A stretch of 64,000 bases of DNA from SPDF01 sp963812085 (lineage in GTDB: Bacteria; Gemmatimonadota; Gemmatimonadetes; Gemmatimonadales; GWC2-71-9), in contig CAWETL010000004.1 in the NCBI GenBank assembly GCA_963812085.1, forward strand, positions 434,001-498,000, written 5' to 3'. Positions 52,937 to 61,524 of the stretch are shown piece by piece. The position numbers and the translations under genes were made by a program. Position 1 is the stretch's first letter. Every line of letters starts with the position of its first letter. The notes under the pieces are model-generated. The model had not been told where the DNA came from. It searched no databases and was given only the letters and a program-made list of their open reading frames with translations.

Positions 52937-54043
52937 GTGAAAATCTTCAGTTACACCGAAGAAGTCGAAGGCAACGCTCTTCACGTACCTGTGGACCTTA
53001 TCCGTACCTTCGCAATCCTGTGCGTTGTTCTGATTCATGCTTCCATCGAAAGTTACGACCAATCCATCATGACAGACCCCATAATAGCTCTTTACAACGG
53101 AGCAACATCTGCCTACCAATCCGTCGCAGTCGCGGCGGTTCCGCTTTTCGCCATGCTCAGCGGAGCTTTGCTGCTAAGACCGTCCAAGGTGAACGAGCCC
53201 ATTCGAGTTTTCTTCAAGAAGCGTCTTGGTCGTTTAGGGTTGGCGTTCGCGTTTTGGAGTGCGGTCTATTTCGCTTGGAGCTTCCTCGTCGATGGAACGC
53301 CACTTACTTGGCGGGCGTTGTGGGGCGGCATATTCGTGAACGGCGCCTACTTCCATTTCTGGTTCTTCTACCTGATAGCGGGACTCTACTTGGCGACGCC
53401 CATCCTTCGGACGGTAGTTGCCGCTGGGGGACGCCACATTATGAGGTATCTTGTGGTTTTATGGTTTTTAGGAGTCTCCGTCATGCCTTTTGTCCTACTA
53501 GTAACCGGCTACGCCTTGAACAATGATCTCTTCCTCTTCACAGGATTCATAGGGTACTTCGTGTTAGGCGCTTACCTGCGGGGCGTCAGTGCACCATCTT
53601 GGCTTTTAGTCGCAGGTTTGCTTGGGGGCATTTCGTGGACACTTGTGGGCACATACTTCATGACTTATCCGCTGAACTGGGTGGGGCAATACTACTTCTT
53701 CTTCGATACGGTTTCCATAAACGTGGTTATGGTGTCAGTTTCCATCTACATGCTTCTAAGTAAGGCTGTAGTGGACTGGCCCGGAAAAGCCAAACATCCC
53801 CGCCTGCACTCTGTAGTTCACTTTATTAGCGCCAACACCTTGCCGATTTACCTGTTCCACGTAATAATTCTGGAATCGATTCACAGGGGCTACTTCGGCT
53901 TCACGCTAAGCCTTGTGACGATGAATCCAATTGTGGAGATTCCGCTGGTAGCTGCACTGGCTTTCATCATCACGATGGCGCTAGTTTATCCGATGAGCCG
54001 CCTGCCAATCTTATCAAAGTTGATTGGTTCACAATCAATCTAA
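52937..54043 (+). CDS. Acyltransferase 3 family membrane protein (OafA/WecH-like)
   Basis: A 368-residue protein with about ten membrane helices. VPVDLIRTFAILCVVLIHAS carries the family motif with the catalytic His (IHAS); RPSKVNEPIRVFFKKRLGRL is the conserved basic loop; HFWFFYLIAGLYLATPILR is the helix with the second signature; ANTLPIYLFHVIILESIHRG is typical near the C-terminus. These enzymes O-acetylate or succinylate surface glycans. Alone in its strand context, but the window also has a flippase and deacetylase that could act on the same glycans. Confidence 0.9.
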   Translation: MKIFSYTEEVEGNALHVPVDLIRTFAILCVVLIHASIESYDQSIMTDPIIALYNGATSAYQSVAVAAVPLFAMLSGALLLRPSKVNEPIRVFFKKRLGRLGLAFAFWSAVYFAWSFLVDGTPLTWRALWGGIFVNGAYFHFWFFYLIAGLYLATPILRTVVAAGGRHIMRYLVVLWFLGVSVMPFVLLVTGYALNNDLFLFTGFIGYFVLGAYLRGVSAPSWLLVAGLLGGISWTLVGTYFMTYPLNWVGQYYFFFDTVSINVVMVSVSIYMLLSKAVVDWPGKAKHPRLHSVVHFISANTLPIYLFHVIILESIHRGYFGFTLSLVTMNPIVEIPLVAALAFIITMALVYPMSRLPILSKLIGSQSI

Positions 54044-54346
54044 AATCCTTTCTTCGTGAAGATTCTCTGCAAAAAGGGCTACAGAGAAAGTTGCACGTAC
54101 TTGCCAAAAAACAAAGGCCGATGATCCTTAGCGCGCGTACGACAACGCAATCCAATTTCTCGAAATCCTCCTCAAGCGAGTAGGCACGTAAAAAACTGAG
54201 AATCATAAGCGACGGTTTTGAGAGAACTTTTCATGCCCAGTAAGAATCTTTTGACAATGTTTTGGAAGTATTTTCCTCTCAGTATGGTTTCACTCTGGTT
54301 CTGTTGGTTAGCCCGATCAATGCGCGCGAGTAAATAGTATATGCTC
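54044..54346. other. Intergenic with decayed element-remnant fragment
   Basis: 54090-54180 (AAGGGCTACAGAGAAAG .. AATTTCTCGAAATCCTCCTC) aligns loosely with the R1/R2 repeat. Otherwise no gene. Confidence 0.4.
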
Positions 54347-54913
54347 TCATTTTCTAAGTTTTAACAAATAGTTCCTGTTGGCCGCAATTTCGTTTAAGAA
54401 TGAATGCATAACTTCAGATTTCGCTTTAATGTCTAATCCCTTCAATTTCGCTCGTGCATTCTCCAAAACGCTTTCAAGCTCACCAATTTCCAACACAGTC
54501 GCGGCTATGCAGTAGAAGGATTTTGAGCGTCCTTCGTTGAATTCTGACAGAATTGCCCCGAGCAATTTCTCTCTTCTTTCTTGTTGTTTCTCGAACTCCT
54601 CCATTCCATTCTTCTGGATAAAAGCTATGTTGTCTTTAAGCCTCTGGTAGCTGAGTAACGAGTCGTGTTGTTTGCCCGCTTCTCTGAATTTTCTCCACTT
54701 GGCACAAGTCTTATTTTCATCGCAGAACCCGCAGAAATCTATCCTTTTTTTCTTAACGGCACAGGTGTGAAAAGGGCATACTGCACCCATTCGGAATTCG
54801 CTTTTGCAACCTTCGCACTTGCTCTTAGTTTCCCTATTGAAGGCGGGACAGAGTCTGCAGGAAAGACCACAAATTCCGATTTCAATGTAGCTTTTCTTCA
54901 TCTTGGACTTCAC
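54347..54913 (-). CDS. DUF3795-type cysteine-rich protein
   Basis: A 188-residue protein. The N-terminal 80 residues hold paired cysteines typical of DUF3795: IGICGLSCRLCPAFNRETKS, KCEGCKSEFR, VCPFHTCAVKKKRIDFCGFC and KTCAKWRKF. The remainder is helical and charged (QKNGMEEFEKQQERREKLLG). Probably metal-binding; function unknown. GCGCGAGTAAATAG at the 3' side, no partner gene. Confidence 0.8.
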   Translation of the reverse strand: MKSKMKKSYIEIGICGLSCRLCPAFNRETKSKCEGCKSEFRMGAVCPFHTCAVKKKRIDFCGFCDENKTCAKWRKFREAGKQHDSLLSYQRLKDNIAFIQKNGMEEFEKQQERREKLLGAILSEFNEGRSKSFYCIAATVLEIGELESVLENARAKLKGLDIKAKSEVMHSFLNEIAANRNYLLKLRK

Positions 54914-55391
54914 TTTGTCGTGATTAAATTGGTGTTTGGTTCTGTATTAAAAATTTGGTGCAAAAAAAGAGTTGGTTGGATTAAAATTGAGTTAACTGGA
55001 AGACTGTACTTTCTTGTTTAATCTTTTCACAACACATTCATTAGCAAATAACATACTTTCAGAGACTGATTTTAGAAAACGCGCAAAACATAAAAAGTCA
55101 TAACCACAAACAGTCAAAATGTGAAAAAACAAATCATCACACTCATACTCGTAGCGGTGAGGGCTAAAGCCGCAAGTAATGATGCCAAAGCGCCAAGCAC
55201 AACAACATACTCTAACATAGACAAGTTCGCTGACTACCGTCCTGCTTTATTTAATTCTCACAATTTTCTGCATAGAATAACAAATTAATGATTGTGGACG
55301 CAAATGCGCTAGTCAAAAGCTGCTTTCCAGGAGTTTGGCTGTATTTCTTCTTTTTGAAAAGTATTAAATCTCAACATAACAATCTAAAATC
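54914..55391. other. Intergenic with toxin scrap
   Basis: Two incomplete frames: GTG 55121 (MKKQIITLILVAVRAKAASN), like a truncated signal peptide, and ATG 55288 (MIVDANALVKSCFPG), like the start of a PIN domain cut after a dozen residues. Neither continues. Otherwise nothing seen. Confidence 0.4.
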
Positions 55392-55634
55392 ATGTTCCGA
55401 AAGAAGCAGCCTGAGAAAGGGCTTGTTGATTCTGAAGAGAACGTGAAGAAATGCCTGTGCTCAGAATGCCCTACGAATCCTGAGAATGGATTATTCTGTG
55501 TAAGAGGCATAACCTCTAAACAATTGGAGCAGGTACGGGCTTTGGGGTGCATTTGTGCTTTGTGTCCAGTTTTCCATGAACATAAACTCTCCGGATGTTA
55601 TCTCTGCTTAAACAAGGCCATTGTAAGAAGCTGA
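55392..55634 (+). CDS. DUF2769-type cysteine-rich small protein
   Basis: An 80-residue protein with nine cysteines arranged as in DUF2769: CLCSECPTNP, GLFCVRGITSKQ, LGCICALCPVFHEHKLSG and CYLC. Probably binds zinc or an Fe-S cluster. ATG 55392 follows an AT-rich stretch (AAGTATTAAATCTC) that could be the promoter. No operon partner; family common in methanogens and Bathyarchaeia-like archaea. Confidence 0.82.
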   Translation: MFRKKQPEKGLVDSEENVKKCLCSECPTNPENGLFCVRGITSKQLEQVRALGCICALCPVFHEHKLSGCYLCLNKAIVRS

Positions 55635-55654
55635 CACGTCTTGATTTCAATTAG

Positions 55655-55950
55655 CAATCCTTAATGAAATGCCTTGTCAGAAGACTTTAGGACTTTTGCC
55701 TTTTCGGGCAGCTTGTCTTTGTATTCCTCTGCTTCCCCTAAACGTATTCACGTGACGACTTGCCGAAGCTAAAGGCTGGCGGATCAGTCCAAGAGCGTAC
55801 CCCATTCCTTTGTTGGAATTGCGAATCTGCATTTTTTAACAATTCTGTGTCCTGAGCAACTAGTTTCATTCTCCTTGGAGTCCATGCCGTAGGCATCGGA
55901 AAACACCTATTGAACTTCATTGCTGAGCTTGCGTCTCTGCAATTTGTAGA
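55655..55950 (-). pseudogene. Decayed duplicate of a VapC 3' end plus flanking repeat
   Basis: On the - strand, MKLVAQDTELLKNADSQFQQ aligns with IKLVTQDTELLKKCKVAIPI of the 30.8 kb PIN gene. The DNA to its left (AAGTCCTAAAG .. AGACAAGCTGCCCG) is a broken copy of the repeat that abuts that gene. So a segment spanning the toxin end and repeat was duplicated and then decayed. Confidence 0.65.
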
Positions 55951-56092
55951 CGTCAACTCCTGTTTTCCAGAAAAGTCTATATTAAATACAATTGTACAAC
56001 CACTAGAACAGATCTATGTTCATGCTTCATCGACTTATTCGACAACTTACTCAAGTTATCAACAAAAGTCTTGCCTTAAAGGGGAAGTCGAT

Positions 56093-58066
56093 GTGAACCT
56101 TTACTTGGTGTTCGCGCCTATTGTGGGGCTTCTTGCAATAGCCTTTGCCATATACCTGATGCATGACTTGCTGCGAAAGAGCGAAGGAACGGCAAAGATG
56201 ATCGAAATCTCCGACGAAATAAAAGCGGGCGCCCATGCTTATATTGCTCGACAGTTTTTTGTAGCGGGTCTATTTGTCACCGGTATTACACTCACTTTAG
56301 GTTTTGTTCTTGGTTACTCTGTAGCCATTGCATTTTCTTTGGGTGCTATCCTATCTGGGTTGTCAGCTTACATCGGCATGAGGGTTGCAATCTACATGAA
56401 TTCTCGAACGGCGAACGCAGCCCGCCACAGTTTAAATGAATCTTTGGAAGTAGCCACTAAAAGCGGGACCGCAGTTGGACTGTCACTAACTGGAATAGGT
56501 CTTCTAGGTGTGGGTTTAATGTACGCAATTGTCGGTGACCCGTTTTTACTCTTGGGACTGGGGTTCGGGGCTTCCCTAATTGGTCTGTTCGCGCGAGTTG
56601 GCGGAGGAATATACACCAAAGCAGCCGACATAGGAGCTGATCTCGTCGGCAAGGTTGAAGAAGGAATACCTGAAGATGACCCACGAAACGCAGCAGTCAT
56701 AGCTGACCAAGTTGGCGACAACGTGGGAGACATTGCCGGAACTGGCTCCGATGTACTGCAATCATACATCATGGCTCTCGTAGCAGCGATGGTACTTGGA
56801 ATATCGGTTTACGGGTTTTATGGGGTAATATATCCTCTTGCAGTTGCAGCTGCCGGAGTTGTTTCCTCGTTAATCGCATCGTTTGGGATTCGTTCAAAGA
56901 ACTCGAACGCCCAAGCGGCGATTTACCGAAGCATGTATCTGGCGATCATTCTAGTCAGTTCAATTAGCGCACCGATAGCTTTCTTCCTTTTCGGTGGCCT
57001 AAAGGAATTCTATGCTACGGTCGTGGGCATAATTGCTGTGGTTCTGTTAGCATGGATAACACTATACTACACGTCTGTAAGCAGGAAACCCGTTCAAGGG
57101 ATAGCTAAGGCGTCGGTTGCAGGACCAGCCATGAATATTATTTTTGGCTTCGCAAGGGGTTTTGAAAGCACAATTTTTTCCATACTTGTTTTCACCTCAG
57201 CCATAGTTCTTGCATATCAATTCAGCGGGTTATACGGAATATCGATGGTGGCGGTTGGTTTTCTTTCAATAACAGCCACGTTAATTGCCATGTCTGCCTA
57301 TGGACCAATAGTTGACAATGCCAAGGGGATTATAGAACTCTCAGAGCCGCACGAAGCGGCTTTAAAGTCTATTGACGAGTTGGATTCCGTAGGAAACACC
57401 ACTAAAGCAGTGTGCAAGATATACGCTCTTGGCACCTCAGCCTTCGCCCAAGTAGCAATTTTCTCCGCCTTTGTCCAGGCTACAAACCTGACAGCTATTA
57501 ATGTGGCAAATCCAATGGTGACCGCAGGCCTTCTATTGGGCGGGATGCTGTCCTTCATGTTTGTCTCACAGATACTCCGGGCGATTGGAAATTCGGCCTT
57601 CAAAATGGTGGAAGAGGTACGCCGGCAATTTGCCAAGATACCTGGCTTGAGAGAGGGCACGGCAAAGGCCGACTACGCCAAGTGCGTCGACATTAGCACC
57701 AAAGGAGCGCTCAAAGGCATGTTTGTCCCGGCCATATTCGCACTTATCGTTCCTCTGGTAGTGGGCTACACGATAGGGGTTGAAGCCGTTGGAGGTCTAA
57801 TTGTGGGCAATCTGGTTACAACAATTCCTTTGGGTCTTATGATGATTCAAGGAGGCGCCGCCTGGGACAACGCCAAGAAGTATGTTGAGAAGGGCAACTT
57901 GGGCGGAATTGGAACCAAAACACACGAAGCCACCGTTGTCGGCGACACTGTTGGCGACCCTTTCAAAGATGCCGCCGGTCCCTCATTGGACTTCCTGATG
58001 AACCTTATCGGTTCAATGGCTATACTTTTTGCCTCATCGTTCATGACAATCGCCTTAATTCACTAA
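56093..58066 (+). CDS. hppA: Membrane-bound ion-pumping pyrophosphatase
   Basis: GTG 56093, with AGGGGAAG six bases upstream, gives 657 residues; a longer frame to 55910 adds untypical sequence. About 15-16 helices. Substrate-binding core: GGGIYTKAADIGADLVGKVE (from about residue 170), EDDPRNAAVIADQVGDNVGD and, C-terminally, GDTVGDPFKDAAGPSLDFLM. It hydrolyses PPi and pumps H+ and/or Na+. Lys438 in the GNTTKA motif marks the potassium-independent class, in which this Lys replaces bound K+. Ion specificity cannot be settled from sequence here. Confidence 0.93.
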   Translation: MNLYLVFAPIVGLLAIAFAIYLMHDLLRKSEGTAKMIEISDEIKAGAHAYIARQFFVAGLFVTGITLTLGFVLGYSVAIAFSLGAILSGLSAYIGMRVAIYMNSRTANAARHSLNESLEVATKSGTAVGLSLTGIGLLGVGLMYAIVGDPFLLLGLGFGASLIGLFARVGGGIYTKAADIGADLVGKVEEGIPEDDPRNAAVIADQVGDNVGDIAGTGSDVLQSYIMALVAAMVLGISVYGFYGVIYPLAVAAAGVVSSLIASFGIRSKNSNAQAAIYRSMYLAIILVSSISAPIAFFLFGGLKEFYATVVGIIAVVLLAWITLYYTSVSRKPVQGIAKASVAGPAMNIIFGFARGFESTIFSILVFTSAIVLAYQFSGLYGISMVAVGFLSITATLIAMSAYGPIVDNAKGIIELSEPHEAALKSIDELDSVGNTTKAVCKIYALGTSAFAQVAIFSAFVQATNLTAINVANPMVTAGLLLGGMLSFMFVSQILRAIGNSAFKMVEEVRRQFAKIPGLREGTAKADYAKCVDISTKGALKGMFVPAIFALIVPLVVGYTIGVEAVGGLIVGNLVTTIPLGLMMIQGGAAWDNAKKYVEKGNLGGIGTKTHEATVVGDTVGDPFKDAAGPSLDFLMNLIGSMAILFASSFMTIALIH

Positions 58067-58168
58067 CGAGTGCGCGCTGGTGGAAAACCTGCATGAAAAC
58101 CTATGATCGCCCAAAAGTCAGCTGGCTTCTCTTCCGCGCGCCAGACTCTCCCAAAGTTGAAAGATAAA

Positions 58169-58400
58169 TCATTCATGGTTACTGTTGAACAAGGAGCTGG
58201 AAATCACCATTTCTGCTGTTGCTCTGTTGCAGGCAATTGGTATGTTGTATAAGACTGCTATTCTCAGAACAGCTTTTACGTCAACGTCGTGAGGTTGAGA
58301 CTCAAGTGGATCCCGAAAGAATATTAAGCAATCTATTTTCCGTTGGCGATAATGGCTCCAAGCTCCATGTCCCCACCATAAGGTCCGCCCTTGAGCAAGT
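58169..58400 (-). pseudogene. Methylglyoxal synthase, truncated and frameshifted
   Basis: The C-terminal half is unmistakable: IDCLIFFRDPLESQPHDVDV, KAVLRIAVLYNIPIACNRAT and AEMVISSSL. One missing base in an A-run near 58338 separates it from LLKGGPYGGDMELGAIIANG, the preceding conserved segment. The N-terminal half with the substrate-binding HD loop and TGTTG is not found, although the family is about 130-150 residues. The enzyme would convert dihydroxyacetone phosphate to methylglyoxal. Confidence 0.7.
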
Positions 58401-58600
58401 TCACTCAGCAAGATAAAAGAAATCATCATGAAGACGGGAGTCAGCGACCGACTTCTTGGCACAGGGAAGCTTTACCCAATAACCGAAGAATATCCCTATG
58501 CTCCCAAACTTCGCGTTTGCACATTCAACTCAGAGGATGTTTCATGTTAAGAGGCATTCGCGGACTAAACACAATTTTTGGGAATCGCTCGCGCTCATCA

Positions 58601-59719
58601 TCAAAATGTAAACGTATAGGGCTTTTGTAGAATATTATGAATCTGTTGATTGTTGAAAAAGCAAGAGGGCTCATTGCAAAGATACCCCATTTTTCTTCTC
58701 TCATCAATATTTTTGTTCATCTTTCTAAAGTCTTGGTATTTTTTGGAAAACCATAATGTACTAAAGTTATCTTCTTTGATGTTTCCAATTGTACATGACT
58801 GACCACGATCCTGGAAACAGCAAGGATGAACATTACCATTCCCATCTATCATACTAAAAAGCCATCCATAATAACATGGCACATCCTGAGTTTTCTGTGA
58901 GTCTATCAATTCCCCCTTTTCTATGTCCAGATGGATTCCGTATTCTTTTGCCGATTTTTGGGCTTCAACAAGGTATTCTTCCATTTCTATTACTTGCGAA
59001 TGGGTCAACCCTAGCTCTTCAGCGATTTCTCTTGACCACGAAATCAGTTTCTTTATTAGGGCATTCTTTACACCCGTCTCTTGACACAGTTCAACAAATT
59101 TTACAATATCACGATAGTTTCTATTACAAACCACCATTGATAATCTAATATGAGGAAAAACTGTGCCCTTTTCTTTCTTCGTTCTTTCAATGAGAGATAT
59201 CATAGACTTTATTCTTTCAAAAGTCCCTTCGGTTTCAGTCAAGTGTATTTTTGGATATGTTTCAGGTGTCCCCGCATTTACACTGACATTAAGGTAATCG
59301 AGCCTCAGATCAACGAGCTTCTCAACGTTTTCTTCGTTTAACAAAGAACCATTAGTTATAACGATACATCCAAGATTGCACTCTTTGACATACTTGATCT
59401 TCTCAATCAATTGGGGATCCATAAATGGCTCAAGGTAGTCAATTAAAATGATTTTAGTCCCCAGAATGCTTAACTCTTTTACTAACCTCTTGTAAATATC
59501 CATGTCCATGTAGTAATCTGGGCTTCGTATCTCATCTCTCAATTTTTTTCTCATGGGAGAAAACCATTCACAGAAAACACATCTATAGTTACAATCATAC
59601 GTGCCCCCCAAAACAACTAAGTATGGACCTACAAATGCTCTTTTTGCCAATATTCCTGCAAAAACCTTTGATTTATACAAAAGGCCTGCGTCTTTTGTAC
59701 TTAAAAAGGGGTCGCTCAA
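58601..59719 (-). CDS. Radical SAM/SPASM-type protein
   Basis: A 372-residue protein. The radical SAM cluster CNYRCVFC has Cys43, Cys47 and Cys50 (CxxxCxxC). Barrel strands include TKIILIDYLEPFMDPQLIEK and LDYLNVSVNAGTPETYPKIH. A C-terminal SPASM-like region has VPCYYGWLFSMIDGNGNVHP, CCFQDRGQSCTIGN and YLCNEPSCF for auxiliary Fe-S binding. It follows the deacetylase gene by 13 bases. Such proteins modify peptides, sugars or lipids; the partner suggests a glycan, as inference. Confidence 0.88.
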   Translation of the reverse strand: MSDPFLSTKDAGLLYKSKVFAGILAKRAFVGPYLVVLGGTYDCNYRCVFCEWFSPMRKKLRDEIRSPDYYMDMDIYKRLVKELSILGTKIILIDYLEPFMDPQLIEKIKYVKECNLGCIVITNGSLLNEENVEKLVDLRLDYLNVSVNAGTPETYPKIHLTETEGTFERIKSMISLIERTKKEKGTVFPHIRLSMVVCNRNYRDIVKFVELCQETGVKNALIKKLISWSREIAEELGLTHSQVIEMEEYLVEAQKSAKEYGIHLDIEKGELIDSQKTQDVPCYYGWLFSMIDGNGNVHPCCFQDRGQSCTIGNIKEDNFSTLWFSKKYQDFRKMNKNIDERRKMGYLCNEPSCFFNNQQIHNILQKPYTFTF

Positions 59720-59732
59720 GTATTTTCGCCAC

Positions 59733-60572
59733 TTAGTGAAACAGCTTTTTTAGTAATTCGAACCTGTTCAAATATGCAATATCAAATGACAATCCTACAC
59801 CTTCGCTTCCCTGGGCAATTTGGGAAAGGGTTGCAGTATCTATTTTTAATCTGTTAAGGAAATCATCTATGACCTGCATGCTTTGCCTAACATACAACAA
59901 ATGAAATTCAAAAACCCTCCCGCTTTCGGAGGCTTCCAATAACGTCTCAACAGCATTTTCCTGCAAAAGTGTCTGATCGTCTAAGAAAATCGGCAACTCC
60001 ACAAAACTGTATTTATCAAACCGTTGCAGAACCTTTTTGGACCTTACATTAGACACATACTTCAAACCAAGCACATCAGCTGCTTGATAGGCATTTTCAT
60101 TAGCAATTAACCATGGTGCTCTAAAACCTTCAACGTTGACTCCGATTTCCCTGAATACAGAAACAGCCTGGGACAAATCTCTCATCATCTCAGCAGATGG
60201 CATATCATAAGGCACATGTCTGTAACCATGGAGCCCTATTTCATGGCCTGCATCTTTTATCCTAAGTACCTCATCTTTATTCTGCTCTGCACAAACCCCA
60301 GATATGAAAAAAGTCGAGGCAACATCATGCCTTTCAAGTACAGACAAAAGTTCATGTAAAACTTCCTTTATATGAGGAACAGAGCCCCAAGCCCATATAT
60401 CATTCCGCAAGCCCTTCAAGTCTATCGGATTTGAAAACAGCCAATGAAGATTTGAAATCAGCTCGGGTAACGGAACCAAGCAGAGTCGCCATCGAACTGA
60501 TGAGGCTTGGGAATTATATTTAAGAATATCGAAAATGCACCCGTTCAAACGGGTACGTTTTTGTTTTGTCAA
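59733..60572 (-). CDS. Polysaccharide deacetylase-like (CE4) protein
   Basis: Up to 279 residues from TTG 60572. NodB-like core: LLSVLERHDVASTFFISGVC, DAGHEIGLHGYRHVPYDMPS (metal-binding H-GYR-H), VNVEGFRAPWLIANENAYQA and VFEFHLLYV (late His). The usual TFDD motif is replaced by RNDIWAWG, so activity may be altered. A palindrome at 60539 and the neighbour's promoter lie within the first codons, so the true start may be further in (for example near SSVRWRLCLVPL). Forms a unit with the radical SAM gene. Confidence 0.82.
   Translation of the reverse strand: MTKQKRTRLNGCIFDILKYNSQASSVRWRLCLVPLPELISNLHWLFSNPIDLKGLRNDIWAWGSVPHIKEVLHELLSVLERHDVASTFFISGVCAEQNKDEVLRIKDAGHEIGLHGYRHVPYDMPSAEMMRDLSQAVSVFREIGVNVEGFRAPWLIANENAYQAADVLGLKYVSNVRSKKVLQRFDKYSFVELPIFLDDQTLLQENAVETLLEASESGRVFEFHLLYVRQSMQVIDDFLNRLKIDTATLSQIAQGSEGVGLSFDIAYLNRFELLKKLFH
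60539..60554. promoter_or_regulatory. Inverted repeat between divergent genes
   Basis: ACCCGTTCAAACGGGT: seven-base arms and a two-base centre. It lies between the deacetylase and the surface-protein gene and could be an operator controlling one or both. Confidence 0.4.
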
Positions 60573-60606
60573 GAAACCTTTACAAAAACTGCTTTAAGCA
60601 GAGTCA
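60571..60606 (+). promoter_or_regulatory. Promoter-like repeat of the surface-protein gene, copy 1
   Basis: AAGAAACCTTTACAAAAAC then GCTTTAAGCAGAGTC matches 63953-63988 with few changes. CTTTACAAAA can serve as BRE/TATA, about 50 bases before ATG 60629. Confidence 0.6.
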
Positions 60607-60628
60607 AACCCATAGTCATTTGAACGCT

Positions 60629-61471
60629 ATGAGAAAGAAAACATTCATGGCAGCAGTTATTGTGTGTGCACTTATAGTTTTACTAGTTGCGATGCAATTT
60701 GTTGAAGTGGCAAAAGGCAATCCAGCATCCTTTGCCAAATTATACGATAAAGTCGTCGTGACTGTCCTATCTCCAACAATAAAAACCTACAACACAAACA
60801 CGATTCCTCTCAGTTTCACAGTGGAAACAAACAACGAAGTTGAAACTCCAGCCACATATGTCCTGAACAATCAAACACCAGTTACTGTGGCGACCAGGGT
60901 CGTTTCGAGCAGAATCGAGACTGGTTACAGGTCAGGAGGCCCTGGCAGCGGGTACAACGAAAGCTTCCACTTTGCTCGTTATACCCTTCAAGGCGACACG
61001 GTCCTATCGGATCTAGCAGATGGAACCTACACATTGACTGTCCAATGGCAATATGCAACAAGTGGCAGGGCTACGCTCATTTTCGCAGTTGAAACGCGCC
61101 ATCCGTCTCTCCAAATTGCGTTGCCCAAAAACACTCAGACGCCATCAAATCCATCCCCTAACACTTCACCTTCTCCCTCTTCAATTCCATCACCATCTTC
61201 TTCTCCAACACAGTTGTCTAGTCCAAATCCTACGACCACGATCTCTCCTTCCCCAACGAATTCTCCTTCGCCGACGATAAAACCCAAAGAGTTCCCAAAA
61301 ACTTGGGTTGAAGAGGCTATGGCAGTCGTTCGGGTTGAAGCTGTTTTGGCCGTCGTCATCTTGGTGGTTGGGGGTTTGGCAGCTTACTTTGAAGCCCAGC
61401 CAGAAAAGCTTAGTCTCCAGGGTACTGATGGCAATTCAGCCGAACCTGCAGGCACCAAGCGGAGCCACTAG
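60629..61471 (+). CDS. Surface protein with Ser/Pro/Thr stalk and C-terminal membrane anchor
   Basis: ATG 60629 gives 280 residues (a longer frame from 60566 crosses the promoter). Signal MAAVIVCALIVLLVAMQFVE; a beta-rich ectodomain (VVVTVLSPTIKTYNTNTIPL, VLNNQTPVTV, LADGTYTLTVQWQY); a low-complexity stalk of Pro/Ser/Thr (SPSPSSIPSPSSSPTQLSSP) about residues 180-235; and an anchor VRVEAVLAVVILVVGGLAAY. The N-glycosylation sequons (NQT, NES) suit an S-layer-associated protein. It is followed by the GT-C-like gene after 53 bases. Confidence 0.75.
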   Translation: MRKKTFMAAVIVCALIVLLVAMQFVEVAKGNPASFAKLYDKVVVTVLSPTIKTYNTNTIPLSFTVETNNEVETPATYVLNNQTPVTVATRVVSSRIETGYRSGGPGSGYNESFHFARYTLQGDTVLSDLADGTYTLTVQWQYATSGRATLIFAVETRHPSLQIALPKNTQTPSNPSPNTSPSPSSIPSPSSSPTQLSSPNPTTTISPSPTNSPSPTIKPKEFPKTWVEEAMAVVRVEAVLAVVILVVGGLAAYFEAQPEKLSLQGTDGNSAEPAGTKRSH

Positions 61472-61524
61472 GAAGCTGCTGCGGTTGTTTTATAATGAGA
61501 GCGCAGCGATATTTCAAGTGAAAA

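Noticed and set aside
11644..55950. Short repeats considered as a CRISPR array
   Set aside because: Copies are kilobases apart, of unequal length and partly coding; there are no regular spacers or cas genes.
58428..58550. 40-residue + strand frame MKTGVSDRLLGTGKLYPITE near the methylglyoxal synthase remnant
   Set aside because: Clean frame, but no ribosome site, no recognised family and opposite to a decayed gene; not enough to call.
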